This document shows positions 18,319-26,440 of a stretch of 64,000 bases of DNA, piece after piece; the stretch's first letter is position 1; every line of letters starts with the position of its first letter. The notes under the pieces are model-generated. The model ran no database searches. It had not been told where the DNA came from and was given only the letters and a program-made list of their open reading frames with translations. Made by a program: the position numbers and the translations under genes. Location of the stretch: NCBI GenBank assembly GCA_018712245.1, contig DVHE01000043.1, forward strand, positions 31,220 through 95,219, in the 5' to 3' direction. This DNA is from Candidatus Avoscillospira avicola. GTDB lineage: Bacteria; Bacillota; Clostridia; Oscillospirales; Oscillospiraceae.

Positions 18319-19509
18319 ATGGCAAAAATCGGCGTTTATGGCGGTACGTTCAATCCCCCGCATTTGGGGCATATTCTGGCGGCCCGGGAATTTCAACGGG
18401 TCTTGGATTTGGATTTATTGTTGTTTGTGCCGGTGTATTTGCCGCCTCACAAGAAGCTGCCGCCGGACACGCCTGACGCCACCCGGCGTCTGGAGCTTTT
18501 GCGCCTGGCCACCGAGGACGTTCCCTTCGCCCTGGTGGACGATCTGGAGTTCCGGCGGGCAGGGGCCAGCTACACGGTTGAGACGCTGCGGGCGCTGAGA
18601 GAGCGCTATCCGCGCGATCAGCTCTACCTCTGCATGGGGACGGATATGCTCCTCTCCTTTGACAGCTGGTACCATCCCAAGGAGATCTGTTCCCTGGCCC
18701 AGGTAGTCATGGCCCACCGGGCGGACGCTGAGGAATCGGCGCTGGAGGAGTATGCCGGAACCTTCAAAAAACGCTACGGGAAGGCCCCGATCTTCATCCC
18801 CAATGACTTTATTGAGATTTCTTCCACCACAGTCCGGCGGCTGCTGATACTCGGCGGCGCGGCGGACGATCTGGACTCCAAGGTCTACGGACGCATCCTG
18901 GATCTGGGGCTTTACGGCACCGGGCGCAACCGCAAGCACCTGCCCTTTGACCAGCTGAAGCAGGAGAGCCTGCAGCTGCACAACGAGAGCCGCGTCAACC
19001 ATGTGGTGGGGTGCAGCGAGACGGCGGTGGCGCTGGCGAAATGCCACGGCGCCAATGTGGAGGACGCGGCTCGGGCCGGTATCCTCCACGATGTCACCAA
19101 GGCGCTGAGCGGCGCGGAACAGTTGCATCTTTGCAGAACTCATGGTATTATAGTCGATGATTTCCTGAAAACCCACACCAAGCTGCTCCACGCCCCCACG
19201 GCGGCGGCGGTGGCAGACCACGTCTTCGGGGAGAATGAGGCCGTGTGCCAAGCCATTCGCTGGCATACCTCGGGCCGGGCCAATATGACGACCCTGGAGA
19301 AAATCATTTATGTCGCAGATTATATGGAGCCCAACCGAGACTTCCCCGGCGTGGAGGAGCTTCGGCGGCTGGCCTATTCTGATTTGGACGCCGCACTGCT
19401 GCTGGGGCTGGAGATGACCCGAGACCACTTGGCCCAGCAGGGCGCACCCATGGGGAAGGACTCCATGGAGGCCATGGCGTTCCTCCGCCAAGGAAAGGAT
19501 GTTCCATGA
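18319..19509 (+). CDS. nadD: NadD-YqeK fusion: nicotinate-nucleotide adenylyltransferase with HD-domain hydrolase
   Basis: This 396-aa bifunctional protein starts with NadD (residues 1 to about 200), which makes deamido-NAD from NaMN and ATP. It has GTFNPPHLGH (9-18) and the late EISSTTVRR motif. The C-terminal part (about 210-390) is a YqeK-like HD hydrolase with HNESRVNHVVG, AGILHDVTK and IIYVADYMEPNR. YqeK proteins cleave diadenosine tetraphosphate symmetrically. In B. subtilis the two are adjacent separate genes. The stop overlaps the next start (ATGA). Confidence 0.93.
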   Translation: MAKIGVYGGTFNPPHLGHILAAREFQRVLDLDLLLFVPVYLPPHKKLPPDTPDATRRLELLRLATEDVPFALVDDLEFRRAGASYTVETLRALRERYPRDQLYLCMGTDMLLSFDSWYHPKEICSLAQVVMAHRADAEESALEEYAGTFKKRYGKAPIFIPNDFIEISSTTVRRLLILGGAADDLDSKVYGRILDLGLYGTGRNRKHLPFDQLKQESLQLHNESRVNHVVGCSETAVALAKCHGANVEDAARAGILHDVTKALSGAEQLHLCRTHGIIVDDFLKTHTKLLHAPTAAAVADHVFGENEAVCQAIRWHTSGRANMTTLEKIIYVADYMEPNRDFPGVEELRRLAYSDLDAALLLGLEMTRDHLAQQGAPMGKDSMEAMAFLRQGKDVP

Positions 19510-20936
19510 AACTTTTTGGCTCGAAACACGGCGGCGCGTACGCGTCGTCCAAGAAACGGACAGTGAATTCCGCCGCCAGGGAAGGGCGGCGCGGCGAGGC
19601 CCCTGCTTCCAGAAGAAAGCACCGGCTGAGCGGCGTACAGCGGGGCGCTATTTTGCTGCTGTGCAGCATCTTGGTGCTGGCCGGCACCTGTGTGGCCATC
19701 TACCGGGACTTTGTCAAGCCTGTGGAGATCAAGCAGCCCTCGCTGCCGACGGTTTCCGATGGGGTGGACGGTGAGGAGGAAGTCTTCACGCCGCCTACGA
19801 CCGTGGAAATCGAGACCACTGTGGATGAGGAGACCGGCGAGGAGATCGAACTGGAGGTAGAGGTGCCCGCTAGCCACAAGGAGGGCTTCTACAATATCCT
19901 CATCGCCGGCACCGACGATGACGGCGGCCGCACCGACACGATCATGATTGCCCGGCTGGACACCAACGACCACACCGTGGCGCTGATGAGCGTTCCCCGG
20001 GACACGCTGATCTCCGGCAACCACTCCGTGCCCAAGATCAACTCCGTTTACGGCGGCGCCGGCGGTGGGAAAGACGGCATGGAGGCCCTGAAAAGCAAGC
20101 TGGCCCAGATGCTGGGCTTTGAGGTGGACGGCTACGTGCTGGTGAAGCTGGATGTCTTCATCCAGCTGGTGGATCTGGTGGGCGGCGTGGAGTTTGACGT
20201 GCCCCAGCGGATGTACTATTCCGATCCCACCCAGGATCTCTATATCGACTTGCAGCCCGGCCTTCAGACCCTCAACGGCGAGCAGGCCATGGGCCTGGTG
20301 CGGTTCCGCAAGGGTTACGCCACCCAGGATATCATGCGCACCCAGGTGCAGCAGCAGTTCCTCCAGGCACTGGCAAAGAAGTATCTCTCCGCGACGACTT
20401 TGACAAAGCTGCCGGAGCTGGCCAACCTGTTCTTTGAGAACGTCACCACAGACATGACCGTGGGCAATATGGTCTACTATGGGCAGGAACTTTTGAAGTG
20501 CGACTTTGACAATATGTTCACTTACACCCTGGAGGGCGAAGCGGTGATGGTGAGCGGCGCGTCCTGCTATGCAATCTACCAAAACAAGACGCTGGAAGTC
20601 ATCAACGAGTACTTCAACCCCTACGATGCGGAGATTACTGCCGCCAATGTCAGCATCCGCACCCCGGAGTCGGTCTATGCGTCCTCCTCCAGCTCCTCCG
20701 GTTCTTCCAGCACCACCACGGAGCCGGATGATACAGGGGAAACCGATCCCGACACGACCGACCCCGGCGTCACGGACCCGGATGCCACTGATCCTGACGC
20801 CACCGATCCCGACGTCGACGATCCCGGCGCCACCGATCCCGATGCCGGCGATCCGGTGGAGGAGGATCCCGGTATCCCCGACGATCCCCTGGCCGGCGAT
20901 CCCCTGGCCCCGTCCGATGAGACGGAGTGGCCTTGA
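19506..20936 (+). CDS. LytR-CpsA-Psr (LCP) family cell-wall ligase
   Basis: LCP enzymes transfer anionic glycopolymers from lipid carriers to peptidoglycan outside the membrane. The 476-aa protein has a basic cytoplasmic N-terminus, one membrane helix (about 47-66), a Glu/Thr-rich stalk, and then the LCP domain. Phosphate-binding arginines are visible in GGRTDTIMIARLD and SVPRDT, with VGGVEFDVP and LVRFRKGYATQD further on. After about residue 395 comes a Ser-rich then Asp-Pro-rich tail with pentapeptide repeats, probably a wall-spanning spacer. It overlaps nadD-yqeK by 4 nt. Confidence 0.93.
   Translation: MKLFGSKHGGAYASSKKRTVNSAAREGRRGEAPASRRKHRLSGVQRGAILLLCSILVLAGTCVAIYRDFVKPVEIKQPSLPTVSDGVDGEEEVFTPPTTVEIETTVDEETGEEIELEVEVPASHKEGFYNILIAGTDDDGGRTDTIMIARLDTNDHTVALMSVPRDTLISGNHSVPKINSVYGGAGGGKDGMEALKSKLAQMLGFEVDGYVLVKLDVFIQLVDLVGGVEFDVPQRMYYSDPTQDLYIDLQPGLQTLNGEQAMGLVRFRKGYATQDIMRTQVQQQFLQALAKKYLSATTLTKLPELANLFFENVTTDMTVGNMVYYGQELLKCDFDNMFTYTLEGEAVMVSGASCYAIYQNKTLEVINEYFNPYDAEITAANVSIRTPESVYASSSSSSGSSSTTTEPDDTGETDPDTTDPGVTDPDATDPDATDPDVDDPGATDPDAGDPVEEDPGIPDDPLAGDPLAPSDETEWP
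20742..20862 (+). repeat. 15-bp-period coding repeat (TDPDA-type pentapeptides)
   Basis: Degenerate tandem repeats inside the LCP gene encode units such as TDPDT, TDPGV, TDPDA, TDPDV and TDPDA. The period is 15 bp and the reading frame is kept, so copy number could change without breaking the gene. Confidence 0.8.
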
Positions 20937-20949
20937 GAATAGAATTAAA

Positions 20950-20979
20950 CGCCGGTGAAGCGGCCGCTTCCGCCCGGCG
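20950..20979 (+). other. Stem-loop between the LCP gene and rsfS
   Basis: CGCCGG (20950-20955) pairs with CCGGCG (20974-20979) around the 14-bp palindrome GAAGCGGCCGCTTC (20957-20970). There is no T-tract, so it is more likely an mRNA processing or stability structure than a terminator. Confidence 0.45.
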
Positions 20980-20997
20980 CAGAAAGGACGAAAGCAT

Positions 20998-21357
20998 ATG
21001 ATGACACCCAAGGAAGTTGCCGCCGTGGCGGCGAAGGCATTGGATGACCGCAAGGGCGTGGACGTGACGCTGCTGGAGATTGCCGACGTCACCACCATCG
21101 CTGACTATTTCCTTATTTGCACCGGTACCTCCAGCACCCACGTCAAGAGCCTGTGCGACGCGGTTGAGGAGGCCATGGACAAAGCCGGGGAGCCTGCGCT
21201 CCGCCGGGAAGGCCATCGCAGCGGCACCTGGGTCCTTCTGGACTTCGGCTGCCTGGTGGTCCACGTGTTTACCGAGGAGACGCGGCAGTTCTATGATCTG
21301 GAGCGGCTCTGGTCCGACGCGAAGCGCGTGGACCTCGGCGAGGTCCTGGCGCAGTAA
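20998..21357 (+). CDS. rsfS: Ribosome silencing factor RsfS
   Basis: RsfS (Iojap family) binds L14 on the 50S subunit and blocks 30S joining when nutrients are short. The 119-aa protein is full length. It contains [29 protein letters not shown] and [16 protein letters not shown], the most conserved parts of the family. ATG at 20998 follows GAAAGGACG. Its place between the LCP gene and leuS is standard in Clostridia. Confidence 0.96.
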   Translation: MMTPKEVAAVAAKALDDRKGVDVTLLEIADVTTIADYFLICTGTSSTHVKSLCDAVEEAMDKAGEPALRREGHRSGTWVLLDFGCLVVHVFTEETRQFYDLERLWSDAKRVDLGEVLAQ

Positions 21358-21377
21358 CTGCGCCTCGGGTTTATGTA

Positions 21378-21398
21378 CCGAAACCGGAACTGTTTCGG
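21378..21398 (+). terminator. Possible weak terminator after rsfS
   Basis: CCGAAAC and GTTTCGG form a 7-bp stem around a 7-nt loop, followed by AATTTCTGTT. The T-tract is poor, so partial read-through into leuS is likely. Confidence 0.35.
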
Positions 21399-21442
21399 AA
21401 TTTCTGTTCGCGAAGACTTTTTATAAAGGTGAGATAGAAGCA

Positions 21443-23860
21443 ATGAAGTACGATTTTACCCGTATCGAGGAAAAGTGGCAAAAAATCTGGGAGGAGAAGA
21501 AGCCCTTTGCCGCCGTCACCGGCGACCCGCGGCCCAAGTTTTACGGCCTGATCGAGTTCCCGTATCCCTCCGGCCAGGGTCTGCACGTGGGCCATCCCCG
21601 GCCCTTTACGGCCATGGACATCATCTGCCGCAAGAAGCGGATGGAGGGGTATAACGTTCTCTTCCCCATCGGCTACGACGCCTTTGGCCTCCCTACGGAG
21701 AACTATGCCATCAAAAACCACATCCACCCCGCCATCGTCACCAAGCAAAACATTGAGCGGTTCCGCTCCCAGCTGAAGATGCTGGGCTACTCCTTCGACT
21801 GGGACCGGGAGATCGACACCACCGACCCCAATTACTATAAGTGGACCCAGTGGATTTTCCTGAAGCTGTGGGAGAAGGGCCTGGCCTACAAGGCCACCAT
21901 GCCGGTCAACTGGTGTACCAGCTGCAAGTGCGTCCTGGCCAACGAAGAAGTGGTCAACGGCGTTTGTGAGCGCTGCGGCAGCGAAGTCATCCGCAAGGAA
22001 AAGAGCCAGTGGATGCTGCGCATCACCAAGTATGCCCAGCGGCTCATCGACGATCTGGACGATGTGGACTTTATCGAGCGGGTCAAAATCCAGCAGAAGA
22101 ACTGGATCGGCCGCTCCACCGGCGCGGAGGTGGACTTCCAGACCACCGCGGGCGACGTGCTGCGGATCTTTACCACCCGGGCCGATACCCTCTTCGGCGC
22201 CACGTACATGGTCATCGCGCCGGAGCATCCCTTTGTGAAGAAGTGGGCCGACAAGATCGAGAACTACGACGCCGTCCAGGCCTATGTGGACGAAGCAGCC
22301 CGGAAGTCCGACTTCGAGCGGTCCGAGCTGAACAAGGAAAAGACCGGCGTGATGCTCCAGGGCGTCCGGGCCATCAACCCGGTCAACGGCAAGGAAATCC
22401 CCATCTTTATTTCCGACTACGTCCTGGTGACGTACGGCACCGGCGCCATCATGGCTGTCCCGGCCCACGATGACCGCGACTGGGAGTTCGCCAAGAAATT
22501 CGGCTGTGAGATCATTGAGGTGGTCCAGGGCGGCGATGTGGAAAAGGCGGCCTTCACCCTCAAGGACGACACCGGCAAGCTGGTCAACTCCGGCTTCCTC
22601 AATGGACTGACCGTCAAGGAGGCCATTCCCGCCATGATCAAGTGGCTGGAGGAAAAGGGCATTGGCGAGGAAAAGGTCAACTACAAGCTCCGCGACTGGG
22701 TCTTCTCCCGCCAGCGCTACTGGGGCGAGCCCATCCCCATGGTGAACTGCCCCAAGTGTGGCTGGGTGCCCCTGCCGGAGAGTGAGCTGCCGCTGGTGCT
22801 GCCCAATGTAGAGAGCTATGAGCCCACCGATACCGGTGAATCGCCCCTCTCCAAGATGACCGACTGGGTCAACTGCAGCTGCCCGAAGTGCGGCGGCCCT
22901 GCCCAGCGGGAGACCGATACCATGCCCCAGTGGGCCGGTTCCTCCTGGTATTACCTGCGGTATATGGACCCCCATAACGACAAGGCCCTGGCCTCCAAGG
23001 AGGCGCTGGACTACTGGAGCCCCGTGGACTGGTACAACGGCGGCATGGAGCATACGACGCTGCACCTGCTCTACAGCCGGTTCTGGCACAAGTTCCTCTA
23101 TGACATCGGCGTTGTGCCCACCAAGGAGCCGTATCAGAAGCGCACCAGCCACGGCATGATCCTGGGTGAGGGCGGCGAAAAGATGTCCAAGTCCCGGGGC
23201 AATGTGGTCAACCCCAACGACATCGTCGATCAGTACGGCGCGGATACCATGCGCCTGCACATCATGTTCATCGGCGACTTTGAAAAGGCCGTGTCCTGGT
23301 CCAACGAGGCCGTCAAGGGCTCCAAGCGGTTCCTGGACCGGTGCTGGAACCTGGCCGAAGGCTGCTCCGCCGACGAGGCCATCTCCGCTGCCAACGAGTC
23401 CATCATCCATAAGACCATCAAGAAAGTCACCCAGGACATCGACGAGCTGAAGATGAACACCGCCATCGCCGCGCTGATGACCATGGTCAACGAGTTTGCC
23501 GCCCACGGCTGCTCCAAGGGCGACGTGGAGCAGCTCCTGCTGCTGCTGAGTCCCTTTGCGCCCCACATGGTGGAGGAGCTGTGGGAGAACCTGGGCTTTG
23601 CCGCCAAGTACGGCAAGATGGCCTGCCAGATGCCCTGGCCGGAGCATGATGAGAGCAAGACCGTCGATTCGACCGTCGTCATGGCCGTGCAGGTCTGCGG
23701 CAAGCTGAAATGCACCGTGGAAGTGCCCACCGACAGCGATCAGGACACCGTCGTGGCCGCAGCCATGGCCCAGGAGAAGATCGCCCGGCTGGCTGAGGGC
23801 AAGAACCTGGTCAAGACCATTCTGGTGCCCAATAAGCTGGTCAACCTGATCCTCAAATAA
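21443..23860 (+). CDS. leuS: Leucyl-tRNA synthetase
   Basis: This class I synthetase charges tRNA-Leu and edits mischarged residues. It is 805 aa from ATG at 21443, preceded by AGGTGAG. The HIGH-type motif is GLHVGHP (46-52). A connective editing domain (CP1) follows, with [14 protein letters not shown] and [28 protein letters not shown] appears near residue 580, and an anticodon-binding domain ends the protein. Length and domain order are normal. The frame is open further upstream, but that stretch is a shadow of rsfS. Confidence 0.98.
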   Translation: MKYDFTRIEEKWQKIWEEKKPFAAVTGDPRPKFYGLIEFPYPSGQGLHVGHPRPFTAMDIICRKKRMEGYNVLFPIGYDAFGLPTENYAIKNHIHPAIVTKQNIERFRSQLKMLGYSFDWDREIDTTDPNYYKWTQWIFLKLWEKGLAYKATMPVNWCTSCKCVLANEEVVNGVCERCGSEVIRKEKSQWMLRITKYAQRLIDDLDDVDFIERVKIQQKNWIGRSTGAEVDFQTTAGDVLRIFTTRADTLFGATYMVIAPEHPFVKKWADKIENYDAVQAYVDEAARKSDFERSELNKEKTGVMLQGVRAINPVNGKEIPIFISDYVLVTYGTGAIMAVPAHDDRDWEFAKKFGCEIIEVVQGGDVEKAAFTLKDDTGKLVNSGFLNGLTVKEAIPAMIKWLEEKGIGEEKVNYKLRDWVFSRQRYWGEPIPMVNCPKCGWVPLPESELPLVLPNVESYEPTDTGESPLSKMTDWVNCSCPKCGGPAQRETDTMPQWAGSSWYYLRYMDPHNDKALASKEALDYWSPVDWYNGGMEHTTLHLLYSRFWHKFLYDIGVVPTKEPYQKRTSHGMILGEGGEKMSKSRGNVVNPNDIVDQYGADTMRLHIMFIGDFEKAVSWSNEAVKGSKRFLDRCWNLAEGCSADEAISAANESIIHKTIKKVTQDIDELKMNTAIAALMTMVNEFAAHGCSKGDVEQLLLLLSPFAPHMVEELWENLGFAAKYGKMACQMPWPEHDESKTVDSTVVMAVQVCGKLKCTVEVPTDSDQDTVVAAAMAQEKIARLAEGKNLVKTILVPNKLVNLILK

Positions 23861-23863
23861 TGC

Positions 23864-23892
23864 TTGACAAATTGCGCAATTTTGACTATAAT
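23864..23892 (+). promoter_or_regulatory. Perfect-consensus promoter of rpsU
   Basis: TTGACA (23864-23869) and TATAAT (23887-23892) are spaced exactly 17 bp, both hexamers perfect. It starts 4 nt after the leuS stop and would give rpsU strong independent transcription. Confidence 0.95.
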
Positions 23893-23898
23893 CATTGT

Positions 23899-23942
23899 GC
23901 TGTTTGAACAGCCCTGAACGTATCCTGGACTGAGCCGGATAC
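23899..23942 (+). promoter_or_regulatory. Two-hairpin leader of rpsU
   Basis: Between the promoter and the rpsU ribosome site are GCTGT/ACAGC (23899-23912, TTGA loop) and GTATCC/GGATAC (23920-23942, 11-nt loop). The second ends just before GGAGGGAGGG. A translational autoregulatory leader is possible but unproven. Confidence 0.45.
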
Positions 23943-23963
23943 ATGGAGGGAGGGAAATCATCA

Positions 23964-24146
23964 ATGTCTGAAATTCACGTAAAAGAAAATGAATCTCTGG
24001 AGTCCGCACTGAAGCGCTTCAAGCGCAGCTGCGCCAAGGCTGGCGTTATTCAGGAGGTCAAGAAGAGAGAGCATTATGTGAGTCCCAGCCTGAAGCGGAA
24101 GCAGAAGTCCGAGGCTGCCCGCAAGAACAAGAGAAAGTTCTATTGA
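23964..24146 (+). CDS. rpsU: Ribosomal protein bS21
   Basis: bS21 is a small basic 30S protein involved in initiation and mRNA selection. It is 60 aa: [18 protein letters not shown], then a Lys/Arg-rich C-terminus ending KNKRKFY. ATG at 23964 is preferred over an in-frame ATG 7 codons earlier, because GGAGGG lies between them at good spacing. It is flanked by its own consensus promoter and a terminator, so it is monocistronic with some read-through into the exonuclease gene. Confidence 0.97.
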   Translation: MSEIHVKENESLESALKRFKRSCAKAGVIQEVKKREHYVSPSLKRKQKSEAARKNKRKFY

Positions 24147-24170
24147 TCTCTCTCCGCAAGCTGAGAAGTA

Positions 24171-24202
24171 TCGCCCCGATCCAAAAGGATCGGGGCGATT
24201 TT
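24171..24202 (+). terminator. Rho-independent terminator after rpsU
   Basis: TCGCCCCGATCC and GGATCGGGGCGA form a 12-bp perfect stem with an AAAA loop, followed by TTTT. It ends 18 nt before the next start codon. Confidence 0.9.
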
Positions 24203-24220
24203 CGTAAGAAAGGAGAACCC

Positions 24221-24784
24221 ATGGAGCAGCGCGTGATCGCCTTCGACGTGGAAACGCCGAACTATCAGAATGACCGCATCAGCGCCATCGGCCTGTGCGA
24301 GATCCAAGACGGGGAAATTACCCGAAAGTTTTATACGCTGGTCAACCCAGAGACCCATTTTGACGCCTTCAACGTCGCCCTCACGGGCATCACGCCGGAG
24401 ATGGTGCAAAACCAGCCCACCTTTGACCGGCTGTGGCTGCTGCTGGAGCCGCTGCTGGAGGGGAGCGTGCTGGTGGCCCACAACGCCACCTTCGACCTCG
24501 CGGTCCTGGCCAAGTGCCTCAGAGGCTACGGGATTGTCTGGCACCGGTACGTGGACTACGCCTGTACGGTGCAGATGAGCCGCCGGTGTATGCCGGGGCT
24601 CCCCAACCACAAGCTCAACACCGTCTGCGACCACCTGCGTCTGGGCCTGGACCACCATCACGCCGGGAGCGACGCCCTGGCTTGCGGCGAGATTTTCCTG
24701 CGGTGCCTGGAGCAGGGCGCCAGCCTCGCCGCCTGCCGCCGTACATACGACCTGGAGCAGTGCCGCACCGCCCGGCGCTGGTGA
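24221..24784 (+). CDS. DnaQ-like 3'-5' exonuclease (DEDDh)
   Basis: This 187-aa stand-alone exonuclease domain resembles DNA polymerase III epsilon. The metal ligands sit in FDVET near the N-terminus (ExoI), HNATFDLAVL (ExoII) and HHHAGSDA (ExoIII, with the DEDDh histidine). ATG at 24221 follows AAAGGAG. No polymerase domain or helicase is attached, so it may act in repair, small-RNA trimming or proofreading support. It lies just past the rpsU terminator and converges on the SpoU methyltransferase gene with a single base between the stops. Confidence 0.9.
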   Translation: MEQRVIAFDVETPNYQNDRISAIGLCEIQDGEITRKFYTLVNPETHFDAFNVALTGITPEMVQNQPTFDRLWLLLEPLLEGSVLVAHNATFDLAVLAKCLRGYGIVWHRYVDYACTVQMSRRCMPGLPNHKLNTVCDHLRLGLDHHHAGSDALACGEIFLRCLEQGASLAACRRTYDLEQCRTARRW

Positions 24785-24785
24785 G

Positions 24786-25613
24786 CTACCGCGCCCGCAG
24801 CTCCCAGAAGGCCACGGCGCTGGCCGCCGCCACATTGAGGGAATCTACCCCGTGGGCCATGGGAATCTTCACGGTGTAACCGCACCGGGCAATGGTGCTT
24901 TGCGCCAAGCCGTCCCCCTCAGTGCCCAGGACGATGGCCAGCTTGGGGAGGGATTGGAGCCGGGGATCGTCAATAGAGCAGGATTCATCGGTCAGCGCCA
25001 TGGCGGCGGTGGAAAAGCCCAGGGCGTGCAGGCGCTTCAGCCCCGCCTCCGGCCACTCCGCCGCCGTCTCACCCAGATAGGTCCAGGGCACTTGGAAAAC
25101 CGTTCCCATGCTCACCCGCACCACCCGGCGGTTGAGGGGATCGCAGCAGCTGGGGGAGAGGAGGACCGCGTCCATCCCCAGGGCCGCCGCCGAGCGGAAG
25201 ATCGCCCCGACGTTGGTGGAATCCACGATTCCCTCCAGCACCGCCACCCGCCGGGCGCTGCGGCAGATGTCCTCCGCCTGGGGCAGCGCAGGCCGGGCCA
25301 TGGCGCAGAGAATTCCCCGGGTCAGCGTGTAGCCGGTGAGGGCGGCCAGCACTTCCCGGTCTCCGGTGTAGACCGGCACGTCACCGCAGCGCTGGAGCAG
25401 AGCCGCGCCCTGCCCAGTCAGATGCCGCCGCTCCATCAAAAGCGAGAGAGGCTGGAGCCCCGCGTTCAGAGCGGTGGTGATGACCTTGGGACTTTCCGCG
25501 ATGAAGATGCCCTGCCCCGGCTCCAACCGGTTGCGGAGCTGGGCCTCGGTCAGATGGGCGTACGCCGCCAGCGCGGGATCGTCCAGCGATGTGATTTCAA
25601 TGATGCGGGCCAT
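24786..25613 (-). CDS. TrmH/SpoU family RNA 2'-O-methyltransferase
   Basis: This is a 275-aa SPOUT methyltransferase that methylates a ribose 2'-OH in rRNA or tRNA with SAM. An N-terminal substrate-binding domain (about 1-100) is followed by the SpoU core. Its motifs are LEGIVDSTNVGAIFRSA (motif 1), IVLGTEGDGL (motif 2) and IPMAHGVDSLNVAAASAV (motif 3). ATG at 25611-25613 follows GGGGAGG at 6 nt. The modified nucleotide cannot be predicted. Confidence 0.93.
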   Translation of the reverse strand: MARIIEITSLDDPALAAYAHLTEAQLRNRLEPGQGIFIAESPKVITTALNAGLQPLSLLMERRHLTGQGAALLQRCGDVPVYTGDREVLAALTGYTLTRGILCAMARPALPQAEDICRSARRVAVLEGIVDSTNVGAIFRSAAALGMDAVLLSPSCCDPLNRRVVRVSMGTVFQVPWTYLGETAAEWPEAGLKRLHALGFSTAAMALTDESCSIDDPRLQSLPKLAIVLGTEGDGLAQSTIARCGYTVKIPMAHGVDSLNVAAASAVAFWELRAR

Positions 25614-25794
25614 AAAATGCCTCCCCGTGGGTTTTTCCTCATTATACCCAATGCCCGCTGAAATCGCAACAGCAGGGAAGCGGGATGGAAAGGGAAGAGG
25701 GAAGAGAGGGTGCCTACGGCGGCGACAGGAGCGCGGTGGGAGAAGCGGTCCCCCGCAGCCACCGTGCCCTCCCCGAGAGGCCGCTTCGCGGCAC

Positions 25795-25820
25795 GGGCCG
25801 ATGTAGGCATCGGCCCCTAC
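25795..25820 (-). repeat. GTAGGGGC-family palindrome, copy 1
   Basis: GGGCCGATG and CATCGGCCC pair around TAGG, followed by CTAC. Read on the minus strand it starts GTAGGGGCC. Confidence 0.75.
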
Positions 25821-25859
25821 GGAGCGCCTGCGGCAAACGCAACAACCCGCGGCGTCATC

Positions 25860-25882
25860 GTAGGGGCGCGCATCGCGCGTCC
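25860..25882 (+). repeat. GTAGGGGC-family palindrome, copy 2
   Basis: GTAGGGGCGCGC is followed by an ATC loop and GCGCGTCC, giving an 8-bp stem with one G-T pair. Confidence 0.75.
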
Positions 25883-25922
25883 GCTGGGCTGGCGGCATTT
25901 GAGTATCTGCGCCGGACGCACT

Positions 25923-25945
25923 GGGGCGCGATGCGCGCCTCTATG
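25923..25945 (-). repeat. GTAGGGGC-family palindrome, copy 3 (diverged, inverted to copy 2)
   Basis: GGGGCGCG and CGCGCCTC pair around ATG. On the minus strand it reads CATAGAGGCGCGC, one change from the family start. It faces copy 2 about 40 bp away. Confidence 0.6.
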
Positions 25946-26185
25946 AAAGTGCAAAGCGGCAGCTTCACACATATTTCCTCCACATCTGACTTCGTAAGCG
26001 TATAGTCTGAGCGATTAAAAGCGCGCCTGTGGCCCGGGCGTGCTTGTTTTTTGCGTGATGGAATGTAGAACGGGGGTAAAGGCTGTATGTCGCGGCGGCT
26101 GACGCCGCCCTGTGACCAAATCTTTGCCGATTCTCCCGTATCCGACACGCGGGGAACGGCATACACTGGACGGGAGGGTAGAGCA

Positions 26186-26440
26186 ATGTATCAATATTAT
26201 TTCACCTTTCGTTCCATGACCCAGGCCCAGCGTGCGGTGGGCCTGCTGCGCCAGGCGGGGATTTTCCCTACGCTGCTGCGCACCCCCAGAGCCATTTCCA
26301 GCCAAGGCTGTGGATATTCCATCCTGGTACGCGGCGAGGAGGTCTATCAGACTGCCGCCGCGCTGCGTGCCGGCCTGATTCTCTATGAAAAAGCCTATCG
26401 TATGTCCGCCGGTGGGCGGGCGGAGGAGGTATTCCCGTGA
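26186..26440 (+). CDS. DUF3343 protein (putative Se/S carrier-like)
   Basis: This 84-aa protein contains YYFTFRSMTQAQRAVGLL, GIFPTLLRTPRAISSQGCGYS and a C-terminal Ala/Leu-rich helix, matching the DUF3343 pattern. Family members are annotated as putative selenium/sulfur carriers and often neighbour a class V aminotransferase. One cysteine (in SSQGCGYS) could carry persulfide. ATG at 26186 has GGAGGGTAG upstream. It overlaps the next gene by 4 nt, so the two are coupled. Confidence 0.85.
   Translation: MYQYYFTFRSMTQAQRAVGLLRQAGIFPTLLRTPRAISSQGCGYSILVRGEEVYQTAAALRAGLILYEKAYRMSAGGRAEEVFP

Larger units (their letters stand above)
25614..26185. other. Noncoding gap of about 570 bp with three palindromic repeats
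   Basis: No frame here looks like a protein with a ribosome site. It holds three members of the GTAGGGGC palindrome family (25795, 25860, 25923), a GGCGGC/GCCGCC hairpin near 26093-26108, and a short AT-richer stretch (25970-26020). The mixture looks like accumulated small repeats rather than a decayed gene. Confidence 0.6.

Noticed and set aside
20742..20862. Short regular repeats that might suggest a CRISPR array
   Set aside because: The period is 15 bp, there are no unique spacers, and the frame encodes TDPDA-type repeats of the LCP protein.
21358..21442. T-box riboswitch before leuS
   Set aside because: Only 85 bp are available, with one small hairpin. There is no specifier stem, T-box sequence or antiterminator.
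25860..25945. Copies 2 and 3 as one long terminal inverted repeat of a transposon
   Set aside because: Only about 40 bp lie between them with no coding capacity, and both belong to the dispersed palindrome family.
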